Assembly: GCA_015501605.1 (NCBI GenBank) | Contig: JADNRZ010000004.1 | Span: 682,001 to 746,000 of the forward strand | Source: Panaeolus papilionaceus | Taxonomy: Eukaryota; Basidiomycota; Agaricomycetes; Agaricales | DNA length: 64,000 nucleotides | Direction: 5' to 3' | Part shown: piece by piece, positions 1-9,589 of the stretch | Numbering within the stretch: position 1 is the stretch's first letter | Layout of the letters: the number at the start of each line of letters is the position of its first letter | The notes under the pieces: generated by a model | What the model saw: the letters and a program-made list of their open reading frames with translations, nothing else | What the model was told of the DNA's origin: nothing | Databases searched by the model: none | Program-made: the position numbers and the translations under genes

Positions 1-3000
1 CGACTAACCATGCTACAGGCATCGCCATCAAAGCCCATGATCAAGATCCGATTCGGGACGTCGGTCCAACCCAACACCAACATCAAAGAGACCCGCGTCA
101 AGCTCAACCTCCAAGGATTTTGTTACGATGTGCACCCAGATTTTTCTTGGGTTACAGACTTGACATCATTTGCCAAAAATCCACCAGGAGTAATGTTGCC
201 TTGGATCATCTAGGTGCTCACATACTGATGCAAGTTTGGTAGACATTCGAGGCTGTCATACCCAGTGATAGGACGAGGATCAGCGTGAAAATATCTGACG
301 GTTCAATACGTGCTTTTGGAGCCAAACACCTTGGCAGTTTAGTGGTATACGTTCAAGAATTAGACTTCGCAACTGATGTCGTTGGCAATTCCCCCGAGTC
401 AACTTTTGACATTTCAGCAACTTCGTTGGCGATACTAGCCATAGATGACACTAAATCCACTACATTGGACAGCAAGCGTAATCTTCCTGGGATCGCATTT
501 TGGACAGTGAGTTCTCTGGGTAGGTGTCAAGTTATCAACTGATCAAAAAGCACTAGGCGGCGGGGTATGCACTTGTCGCGCATCTAGCGGAACTTCATCT
601 CGTAGTGAGAAACCAGCCCAGCTCTTTGCCGACCTGGAAGGTACGCTTTCTTAGATCGTGTTATACCACTCGATTAAAATGCACCCAGGTTGGAATAGAA
701 CGGATCGGTCTGCAACTACACCTTTGTGCAGATACGATGACAGCCGTTACCAGCTTTATCCAGGATTTGGTAGCAGTGTTTTCTCCCCCCGATGACTCGT
801 ACGTCACCATTTTGCCGCTCATGGAGTGTTCATGCCAATTATATCTTCAGCCCGAAGGCCTCTATCTCGAAACACCCAACCTTGATCAAACACAACGAAG
901 ATGCTGAAATACGTATGATGGGCAAGTCTTGTATATGATTGGGGCCATTCCTTCTATCTAACAGACGTAATAGCATCTGTTGATGAGCAGGCATTCAAAA
1001 AGCTACCTGATATTGGTTCTACCCCTGACATGATTTACGACGATCTACCTACAAACTTGGAGTATCTGGACGTTTCGTATGGGACTGCAGCAGGGTTACG
1101 AGAAATCAGAGATGACGACTTGGACGACTTTGACAGAGAAGGACCACCTCAAGATGATAACGATCCAAGCACGATCTCAAGAATAGGAGGAGAAACCATC
1201 AAGGTTTTCGAGCCCGCTGGTTTAGATGTCGTGGAGGATTATTTTATGGATCTCCCTCCTGATACTTCACAGGGCACTCCAGTGTATGTGTATTTTACGG
1301 TGTGCCTCAACGGGACCACTACTAAACCCTTGCTTCCATAGTGCTGGTGACGCTACATTTAGCCTTCGGATAACCGACGGAAATTTTGGTCTGTTGTTGT
1401 ACGATGGATACGATTGGGAAAAGACGAGGAAGACCATAGAAGAAGAAGTCAAAGAGATGCGCAAAAAGTTGACGAAGATACGACAACTAGTGGCGACTGG
1501 GCAGTTACAAGACCCATCCGTGGAAGAAACGAGCGCGCTGCTGTTTAATTCAGTTTACATAGGTCTGGAGCAGGATGAGACAACCCTGGGAGAACCAGCG
1601 TCACTCATTGCGGCAATTGACGAAGAACTAAAAGACGACATTGAAACCGCTAGTCAAAGCTCATGGCAGTCGCTTCGACCTACACAGTCAGCAAAGCCTA
1701 AACCTAAACCCGTTCGTCTACATGGAAAATCTCTGACAAGACCGCGAACCCCGAGCATTGAATTTTCGATACGAGGCGCTAGCGTGGAATTTGACAAGTA
1801 CAAGGATGACAATGCAACGGCGTCGAGGACATTCGTGTTGGTTAGAGATCTCGAAATCTTGGATCATATCAAAACGTCGACATGGAAGAAATTCCTCACA
1901 CAGCTGAAACAAGATTCCAAGGGTAATGTAAGGGAGACGGACTCCAATATGGTGCGCATTGAGCTATGTGGTGTGCGACCAGTGCCTGGACAGATGTCGG
2001 AAGAAAGCCGACTAAAGGTGCGTGTGGCATCTGTGTGGATGTATCTGACCTAATAATCCCACTGTCCAGGCCAAGATTCTCCCTCTTCGCCTCTACGTTG
2101 ATCAAGATGCTGTTGACTTCCTGAAGAAGTTCTTCAGCTTCAAAGTGCCTATAGAACATGGATCTGAAACGGCTTCTGAACCAGAGTCGGAGGAGGCATG
2201 CATACGTACGTCATATTTCAACATTATCCTACAGCTTTAATAATGTCCACGATATATACATAGAGATGGCAGAAATCTTCCCTATTGACCTCAAGCTTGA
2301 CTATAAACCTCGCCGGGTGGACTATCGTGCTCTGAAGGAGGGAAAGACCATCGAGCTTATGAATTTCTTCCATTTCGATGGAGCGGAGATGACTCTTAGG
2401 CACATTACTCTCGCAGGGGTACGTATCGTAAGGAGACTTGTAATAAGTGCTCATGTGTTTATTTCCAGGTAACTGGCTGGGGCAGGCTGTTTGAAAAACT
2501 CAACGATTTATGGACACCAGATGTGAAAGCCACTCAACTAGTAGAGGTCATATCTGGGGTTGCACCAATACGCTCCCTTGTAAATGTTGGCTCTGGTGTA
2601 GCAGACCTTATCTTGCTCCCTATCGCTCAATATAGGAAGGATGGTCGGGTCGCCCGGGGTGTCCAAAAGGGAGCAACAGCCTTTGTCAAGACTACTGCAA
2701 TCGAAGCCATCAAGATGGGAGCCAAGCTAGCGACTGGTACACAGGTTATACTTGAACAGGCAGAAGACATTCTAGGGGGACAAGAGATTACCGCTGAAGC
2801 GGTACAAGTACCTATCATAGATGACCTCGACTTCAGCGACGACGAAAACAAGCCACCTGCGGAGTTGATTTCCAGGTATGCTCAACAGCCTGCAGATATC
2901 AGGGAAGGAGTACAGTCTGCATACAAGAGTATGCAAAGAAACCTCAACTCTGCTGCTCAGACGATTCTGGCAGTGCCTATGCGGGTATACGAAGAGTCTG

Positions 3001-3229
3001 GAAATGAGGTATGTGGAAATTTTTTCAGTCAAGGATGGCAATAGGTATCAAGTATTGACACCCCGGAAAACAGGGGCCGATCCGGTCTGTGATTCGAGCT
3101 GTGCCAATAGCAGTTCTGAAACCTATGATTGGGGCGAGTGAGGCTGTCAGCAAGACGCTGTTGGGTCTACACAATACTTTAGATCCCAACGTCCGGCAAG
3201 AAAATGAAGCGAAGTACAAGTTGAGATAA
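1..3229 (+). CDS. ATG2: Autophagy protein ATG2, C-terminal part (5' end outside the window)
   Basis: This is the 3' part of a multi-exon gene that enters from the left edge. ATG2 is a large rod-like lipid-transfer protein that moves phospholipids from the ER to the growing autophagosome membrane with Atg9 and Atg18. The clearest evidence is the conserved C-terminal domain shared with VPS13 (about 2470-3229). It has a GWGRLFEKL stretch, then a region with APIRSLVNVGSGVADLILLP and RGVQKGATAFVKTTAIEA, and ends with an amphipathic segment around PMIGASEAVSKTLLGL. Upstream exons (about 10-2470) give acidic, beta-rich sequence expected of the middle of ATG2. Introns are short. The stop TAA is at 3227-3229, and it faces the RLP24 stop across about 90 bases. 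The family call is firm; exon borders in the first 2 kb are not resolved. Confidence 0.87.
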
Positions 3230-3318
3230 TTAGTTGCCTTTCTGTCATTTCACAACATATGTGCAACATGTACCATAGACGATAACATACTTTTCTAATA
3301 TACACAAAGGCAAAAGCC

Positions 3319-4108
3319 CTAGTCGATCTCCATCCCCATAGACCGGCCCTCTCCCTGTATAAGTGCACTTCTCGTGGTAGGGACCTTGATCTTTGTGCGC
3401 TCTTTTGAGGAATCTGTCGACATGGGCTCGTGTAGCTTGACGGATGATTTGACGGTTTCCAGAACCTTTTTGCGGTGAGCTCTCTGCTTCTCCCGAGCAG
3501 CAGCCATTCTACATGAGAGATAAGTAACCAATAAAGCTGGAGCATTGAGGTGATGTCACCTGTTTTTGAAAAACGCACGCTCTCTCCTTGCCTTGATCTC
3601 TCCAACGCGCTTCATAGCCTTGATCGTCGTCTGGATGAGATCTCTGTCGTATCGTACTGGAACATTTCTGCGCTTTTCAAACTCGATTGTTGAATCCTAC
3701 GAAAATTTGTATGTGAGGATTAGTAGTACACTGGTGAAAATATTCCAGAGGACGCACAATTGTCATTTCCTTGCCGGCCGCCTTCCTGAAGGCCTTGGTC
3801 CATCGAACCTTGCGAGGATTTCGCTTCATTCTAAAAAGAAGGCAAGTTAAAATTTGAATTCAAGGATAATTAGAGGACTTACTTGAAGTTCTTATGACAT
3901 CTAGATAGAAGTATGAGTGAAATTGTTAGATGTAAAATTGAAATGACTGACTTTGAAGTACAGAATCGAAAAACTTTTGCGTCGTTTCTCACAAAGGCAG
4001 ATCCTATGAGGTAGTTTAGATTTTAAAAATAATAAAATAAAAAGTTGTTGATATACCATGGCCTGGATAAACGTTTGTTGAGCAAAAGTAACACTTTTCG
4101 ATCCTCAT
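3319..4108 (-). CDS. RLP24: 60S ribosome biogenesis protein RLP24
   Basis: RLP24 is an L24e-family assembly factor. It sits on pre-60S particles in the nucleolus, recruits the AAA-ATPase Drg1/Afg2, and is exchanged for Rpl24 in the cytoplasm. The spliced product is about 173 residues. It opens [18 protein letters not shown], the first half of the L24e zinc finger, followed by a second Cys pair in FRFCTSKCHKNFK. Next comes the [20 protein letters not shown] block and then [12 protein letters not shown], both typical of RLP24 rather than Rpl24. The gene has about five short introns; exon 1 is only 52 bases (4057-4108). The C-terminal tail is basic and shorter and less acidic than in yeast. The start is chosen because it restores the zinc finger at the usual distance. 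It is divergent from the gene at 4367. Confidence 0.9.
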
Positions 4109-4240
4109 TTGATAATTGGGTGGTCAAAGAACAAGGATAAAACGTGGGAAAAAAGAAACACTGAAATGAAAACTATCGGCATGTTGACTGACGCATTATC
4201 ACGGCTTCCTTCTCCGCAGACCTAATTGAACACTGCATTT

Positions 4241-4248
4241 TATATAAG
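4241..4248 (+). promoter_or_regulatory. TATA-like element
   Basis: The sequence tatataag lies about 125 bases before the first in-frame ATG of the gene at 4367. It sits in the 258-base region shared with the divergent RLP24. A TATA role is inferred from position and sequence alone. Confidence 0.4.
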
Positions 4249-4366
4249 AAAGACGAGTCATGTCTGTTCCAGCCTTTCCTCCATTTCTCCTTCAAACTCA
4301 TACCACCACCATCTACGCTATTCTTTATTTCTGAAAAGTCTAGCTCAGTTTAGTCCCCGCTCCTTA

Positions 4367-5938
4367 ATGATGCAATACGCATCAGTGGGAGTGCGGAACG
4401 CTGCCCGAAAGGCTTCAAATGGCCTCATCCATAACAAAGCTCATCATAGTAATGGGCCTGGAGGCAGCACCACCAATTCGAGAAGGAATATACACCTTTC
4501 AACAAATTTGTTTTCAGTCTCGCCTGCTTCGACTTTAAATGCCATACCAAATCTAGCTTCCATCCGACCTCGTAACCCTTCTCACAAGTTATTCTCAGCA
4601 TCCAAGAATTTCTTGCAGCGCTTTATAACACACCTCACCACTCCAGGTTTTAGAGCACCTACCTTTTTTAATGATATTGTTCGCTCCAGCCGATCACTCT
4701 ACAACCCTAACCTTCATCGTGCTAGTATCCAGAATGGTTTCTCCCTTCCTGTGCGCAATGCTCTGCACACTAGTGCTTTACGTCGCCAGGCCAATACCTT
4801 CCTACCTCGCGGTAATGGTCCTGTGGCCGTCAGATGTGGTGGCGTTTCACAGGTCGGTTTAGGCACCGCCCGCAACTTCAGTACTGGTCGCCCCATCTTT
4901 CAACACTTGGTAGAGAACGTGCCGGTGGCATGTCGCGCAATTTACGAGCTCGATGTAGATCTCAAGTTACCAGCCAAGCGACGTGAAGCCATGCGTAACA
5001 TGATCAATTCGAATGGGATCGTTGAGCGCTCAAAGGAAAGAGTGAAAGCCAAGTCGACCCCCATCAAGACCCAGGAGGAATGCACGACAGAATCCACCCT
5101 AGAGGAGGATATGGAACAATATTTTGCCCTAGATCTCCCACCTGTTTCCACATACTTGCTCGTACCCTTAGCTCCTACCCCCACTTCGCGCGCACCCTTA
5201 CCTGCCAATCTCGTCGATGATGACGTAAATCTTCTGCCGCCATTGGCAGAACTTGGAGCCATTCGAACATCCCATTCGACGCATGCATTGCGTGTGTCTA
5301 CACTATTCATGCGCCTCGATCAAGCAAACGTTTGGGCCCGTGGCGTTAGTTGTTCAGCTTATTCTCAAGGTCAACAATATCGACATCATCAAACTGATTC
5401 CATCGGCGGCAAAGACGAAGACATAAATATTGGGTCTTGTACAATCCTCAAAGTCGAGTTCATCGGCTGGACCAAAGCAGAAGTCAGAGGTGTTATCGGA
5501 GAAAGTGGTTCAGGGTGGTGTGTGTTGGAGGAAGTTTGGCACAACGATTGTTTGGATGAGCACTTTTCTGACACAGATTCACTCGCATCCGACACTCTCG
5601 ATCTTAGCCTACAAGATCAGAGAACATCATTCGTAGATCCAGCCCAATCATTGGTGTTACCGAATCCCGAAAGCTCTGTCTCGGGACATAGCTCACCGAC
5701 CTTGTCTTCTTACAATGTGTTGTCGGATAGCAGCGATCTTGAAGACGACCCCTGGGCCGATCTCTTTTCGCCGTATCCCAAAAGGTCAAGTTATCCTCAG
5801 ACCTTTGTAGACCCCCCTTCCTTGAATGGATACTATCAACGCGCGCCTGATAATCACATTGGCCTCGTTTTTGGGTCTCGAATCGGCGATGAAAGCATGA
5901 GCACTACTAGCAGCCTTCGAGAAAATCTATGGTTCTAG
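4367..5938 (+). CDS. Hypothetical protein, intronless, 523 residues, possibly mitochondrial
   Basis: This open frame of 523 codons has no intron, unusual next to its intron-rich neighbours. The frame is open further upstream to about 4226 but only from a TTG, so the first ATG (4367, followed directly by another) is taken as the start. The first 150 residues are rich in Ser, Asn, Arg and His and poor in acid, which could be a mitochondrial presequence, though it is long. A central block FSTGRPIFQHLVENVPVACR and a following helix-like ELDVDLKLPAKRREAMR look like the conserved core of a fungal family. Some genomes label such proteins CK2 beta 2-like, but I see no CK2-beta zinc finger, so I do not adopt that name. 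The last 200 residues are acidic and Ser-rich, ending near DDPWADLFSPYPKR. Function unknown. Confidence 0.72.
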   Translation: MMQYASVGVRNAARKASNGLIHNKAHHSNGPGGSTTNSRRNIHLSTNLFSVSPASTLNAIPNLASIRPRNPSHKLFSASKNFLQRFITHLTTPGFRAPTFFNDIVRSSRSLYNPNLHRASIQNGFSLPVRNALHTSALRRQANTFLPRGNGPVAVRCGGVSQVGLGTARNFSTGRPIFQHLVENVPVACRAIYELDVDLKLPAKRREAMRNMINSNGIVERSKERVKAKSTPIKTQEECTTESTLEEDMEQYFALDLPPVSTYLLVPLAPTPTSRAPLPANLVDDDVNLLPPLAELGAIRTSHSTHALRVSTLFMRLDQANVWARGVSCSAYSQGQQYRHHQTDSIGGKDEDINIGSCTILKVEFIGWTKAEVRGVIGESGSGWCVLEEVWHNDCLDEHFSDTDSLASDTLDLSLQDQRTSFVDPAQSLVLPNPESSVSGHSSPTLSSYNVLSDSSDLEDDPWADLFSPYPKRSSYPQTFVDPPSLNGYYQRAPDNHIGLVFGSRIGDESMSTTSSLRENLWF

Positions 5939-7249
5939 ATCCTCTGAATCCCGTAGCTTCTTTACCAATATTTTCTTCTGTTTTATGTTTATATATGCAC
6001 CAGAAATCCCCGCTACCTTTAAGTAGTGGATTTTAGTGGAATGTAATAAAAAAATCTGCGCAAGATTTGAATATGGCCATACTTTCAGGTCCGTATGGAA
6101 ATTGAACTTTGTCGCCCCATACCCCACACCACAAATCTTAACTGATACCTTCTTCGTGCTTGTCGACGATGGCTTGGTCCATACCATCTCGCCCACCAGG
6201 ATTTCCAGTAGCTTTCATTGGACTGGGTTCTGAATGATTTAGGAATTATATATCGCGTAAAGCTTGGCTGAGAAATTGCATTACCCAGGCCAGTACCAGG
6301 AGTGGCAATCGCATTTTCAGTCACTTCAAACTATTCAAACATGAGATTCTTTTGCTGGGGCACCATACGTATGGTCCCAAACGTACTGACGTTTCACGAG
6401 TTTCCAACCATTACTATTCAAAAATTTGGTAGCAGGCCATGCCGCTGGCCGGCGTTATTGTTATTTATATGAATACACGATTTGGCCATTCCATTCGTGA
6501 ATTCTTCAAAAGAAAGAAAAAAACATACTGTCATCGGTCCCCACTCGGGTAATTTTGTAAATTAGAAACTAAGGATTTAAATCTGGGTAGATCCAAGAAG
6601 GATACACCAGGATCTGTACTTAGATATAGAAAGATATAGAAACAAGGAGCGTAAGAATCTGCAGACTGAATCGCGACTCTCAACAAGCCACGAAAAATGG
6701 GTGCTATTTTCCAGATCCCGTCTGATGTTGTGCTCGTATTCCCAAAAAAAAATTGGCCTGAAACTCATGGTAGTAGATTACTATATCCCTACCAAATATT
6801 AGGCTACCTCGAAGCTATCTGCAGTTACGAGCGAGGAAATACTCGTCGCGTAGACATGAAATCTGGTTATTTGATGGCATCAGCAGTTTCTGCCAAACTG
6901 ACCTTCTCCACCACAGTGACGTTTCGTGACAGCAAAACCCGAGTGGTGGCATTTTCGACTAGAATCTACCTAGAATCTACTGGAAACACTCCGTGGCTCG
7001 TTCTCCCCCGTTTTTCTTCATTTAAAAATCATATTCATACAGAGAAATAAAAGTTTTACCGATATATCAAGTCTCAATACCAGGGGAGCAGAGGAAAATA
7101 TTCCAGACGCTGAGAAGTGGGATTCTACCCGACTGGTGGCCGATGATAGTAATGTGAGAATACATTCGGATATAATTTACAGTTATTAAGTACGCAACAA
7201 GACTTTAATCTGATAACGACAAGGGTGATCATAAGAATAAGTACAGGGC
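5939..7249. other. Intergenic stretch without a convincing gene
   Basis: This 1.3 kb separates the stop of the 523-residue gene from the stop of the ornithine monooxygenase. It is AT-rich with only short open frames. A minus-strand stretch around 6150-6320 could be read as a spliced scrap ending HEEGIS followed by a stop, but no start or family supports it. Near the right end, 7208-7216 is an exact ATCTGATAA. Confidence 0.5.
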
Positions 7250-9138
7250 TTACGCGCCCATCAGGTCTGCAACAACCTCGCCTGCTCGGATACCAAGGAC
7301 ACTCAACAGGGTGTCGCTGAGACCATGTGTCGCCTCTTCGACTCCCTGAACATAGATTCTGGGCTGGAAGCTCTGCTCATCAACACCTTTGCCGTGCCCG
7401 GACGGTAGCAGGCGGTAATTACGAGTGATGTAAACCTCGCGCTGAGAAACACGTCCCAGTTCCATTGACGAGAAAATTTCAGGCTCCGGTGATGAGGGTG
7501 GTGTGCTTTCTGCACTACTTGTGGGCGATAGAGATTCGGGTGCTGAATGCTGGGAGATTCGAACGGGACGTGGAGCAGCAACCCGTTCATGGACTGGTAC
7601 TAGCTGAACCGCTGACGTTTTGGTGTCGAGGCCAAAGTGGCCGCCAATTTCCGAGTGTTTGAGGAGGTCAACCCAGTGAGAACGATCGTAACCTGTGGCA
7701 TAGAGAATGATGTCGTATTGCTCGTTGGAGGTGACACCATCGACGAGACTTTCCGTCATAATAGAGAAAGAGCCTTGACTTTGCTCCTCGAGAGGGGTGA
7801 TGGAGAGAATTGAAGTGTAGGGAGAAATGGCGATGAGGGGATCTTCTCTCTTGGGTGGCTCCCCGTTTCGGCGGGCGATAGCCTCGTCTAGGCGTTGGTC
7901 ATAGACGATTTCATATAGCTAAAGAGCTTTCTCGTCAACGGCGTCTTTTGAAACAGGTCTTGTGGAAGACTTACATTTTCAAGCGTGATCGGGTTAACAA
8001 CACCATAGTTGGTGAGCTTGTATTCTGCTAACCTCAGGTCACGAAGTCGCTTCGATGGGAGAGCAAACCATGCATCGGTGGCTAATGACCCGTCAGTCAT
8101 CAAGCGCGGAAGCGTAGGTTGGGTAGGGACTTACAAGCAGGATCGAAGATCTCGTTGGCGAACGGGGAGTCATCGCTGGGCTTCAACGAGCCCTTGCGAA
8201 TCAGCATCTCAATTTTATGGCGTCCATCTACAGGGATGAGTGACAAACGGGAACGAAGGTCCAACGTCACTTCGGCAGCTGACTGTCCAGAACCGATAAT
8301 GGCCACTCGAAGAGGTCGAGATACGGTAAGGGAATTCAAGATCGTTCCAATAGAGGTGGCATATGCCGAGCTATGGATAACCCGAGGATTATGCGTATGC
8401 GAGATGAGGAAGGTAGGAACCCTGGGAGCGCCACCTGGAGAGATAACAATGTTGCCTTATTCCAGAACCTATCAATATATATGACGAAGCTCAAAATCTT
8501 TGAAACAACTTACGCGCTCTGATGCCGGTTTCTCTACCAGAAGACACATCACGGTAGCGAATTCTGACTGTATGGTCGAGATCTTCTTCAATGGCGACAA
8601 TTTCATGTCCGTACAGAACATTGATACCGTCCTTCTGAACTTGGGCGGCTGCCCAAGTCAGGTAGTCAGAGTACTCTTTGCGGGTAGGGATAGTAGAGCC
8701 ACGGTTAATGAAGGAAATCAATCGACCTTCACTATGAAGGTACGAGAGGAACGTATAAGGTGACTTGGGGTTACGCAAGGTCGCAAGGTCTTTCATAAAG
8801 CTACGAAGCGCCCATCAGCATCGCATTCCGTGAGAGGAAGGTGTGTAGGTGAAAGACAAGCCTTATCTGCATTTTGGCTTCGGGAAGAAGCATACCAGGA
8901 TGCCATCGGAACGTTTTGTGTTTCTCAATAAAGAGAACATTTTTCATAGGCCTGGTCGCGGTGCAGTTCTAGCAGAGGTGGGTTTAGACTGACGTAAATG
9001 TTCGAAGCTCGAAACAGTTGGACTCACAGAAGCTGCTTGCCAGCTCTCAGTCAGGGCACCAGCAATGGCAATATTGGCTGGCCCAAAGCCGAGGCCGACC
9101 AAGTCGAACGTAGTGTCGGTAGATGAGGAAGGATTCAT
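7250..9138 (-). CDS. sidA: L-ornithine N5-monooxygenase (siderophore hydroxylase)
   Basis: This flavoenzyme uses NADPH and O2 to hydroxylate L-ornithine on its side-chain nitrogen, the committed step of hydroxamate siderophore synthesis in the cytosol. The start at 9138 gives MNPSSSTDTTFDLVGLGFGPAN, with the FAD-binding GxGPAN motif 16 residues in. Downstream are the family block [40 protein letters not shown], the NADPH-binding VAIIGSGQSAAEV, and the C-terminal ATGYDRS motif (YDIILYATGYDRSHW). A Ser/Pro-rich insert (LSPTSSAESTPPSSPEPE) lies before the final helices, and the protein ends VADLMGA. There are about six exons; the intron at 8801-8861 has GC instead of GT at its donor. It is transcribed away from the peptide synthetase with 451 bases between the starts, so co-regulation by iron is expected. 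Confidence 0.95.
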
Positions 9139-9365
9139 TTTTTCGAGGAGTGAGAAAAGGGGGGAAACTTAGTGTTGTGAGGGGAAGGAAAAAGTGAGCA
9201 CTCTTATATTTTGTACACCGGATAATTTTGAAATTCTAGATGCGAAAAATAGTAAGCTCCAGACCACATGCGAGGGGGGATACGTATGGTATCGAAATTC
9301 GTGACATTGAGGAGTACAAGAGGAAATGACGAGATCTAATCTGATTAGACCGAGAGAAGGGTAAA

Positions 9366-9374
9366 TTATCTGAT
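9366..9374 (-). promoter_or_regulatory. Iron-GATA factor site (ATCAGATAA on the minus strand)
   Basis: The plus strand reads TTATCTGAT, whose reverse complement ATCAGATAA matches the ATCWGATAA consensus exactly. It lies 228 bases before the monooxygenase start and 216 before the synthetase start, about midway. Confidence 0.62.
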
Positions 9375-9393
9375 ATGGATTGATGATTTTCAG

Positions 9394-9398
9394 CCAAT
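9394..9398 (+). promoter_or_regulatory. CCAAT box between the two iron-GATA sites
   Basis: CCAAT occurs 20 bases from each of the two GATA sites. The CCAAT-binding complex with HapX controls iron genes in ascomycetes and Cryptococcus. Spacing near GATA sites is seen in such promoters. A five-base motif alone is weak evidence; the position is what makes it notable. Confidence 0.42.
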
Positions 9399-9418
9399 CA
9401 AGGGAGAAGTCGGGTGAT

Positions 9419-9427
9419 ATCTGATAA
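9419..9427 (+). promoter_or_regulatory. Iron-GATA factor site (ATCTGATAA)
   Basis: An exact ATCWGATAA match on the plus strand, 163 bases before the synthetase start. With the site at 9366-9374 on the opposite strand it forms a pair 53 bases apart. Confidence 0.65.
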
Positions 9428-9589
9428 GATTGCACGTGAGTTTGGTTCTGCCAAGCAAAGTTACCCACTTGAACTGAATTTCCAGTTTCCACCGGCTCTT
9501 CATACTTATCGGTCTTAGTCCCCGACCATGCGTTTACCGGTACAACAAAAAATGTGTAGAACAGCTTACTTTCTCTCTGGTAACCCACC

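Larger units (their letters stand above)
9139..9589. promoter_or_regulatory. Bidirectional promoter of the siderophore gene pair
   Basis: This 451-base region separates the starts of the ornithine monooxygenase (left, -) and the peptide synthetase (right, +). It contains two exact ATCWGATAA sequences on opposite strands (9366-9374 and 9419-9427), a CCAAT box between them (9394-9398), a CACGTG at 9433-9438, and further loose GATA cores. ATCWGATAA is the known target of fungal iron-sensing GATA repressors (the SreA/Sre1/Fep1/Cir1 group). The CCAAT complex with HapX is the opposing iron-starvation regulator. That both genes are controlled from here is an inference. Confidence 0.7.

Noticed and set aside
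6085..6324. Minus-strand open frame of 79 codons, with an alternative reading ending HEEGIS followed by a stop
   Set aside because: No start, splice pattern or family motif makes it consistent; the two readings are in different frames and upstream stops block extension.
6697..7050. Plus-strand open frame of 117 codons
   Set aside because: Composition is not protein-like, contains an A8-9 run near the start, and no family is recognisable.
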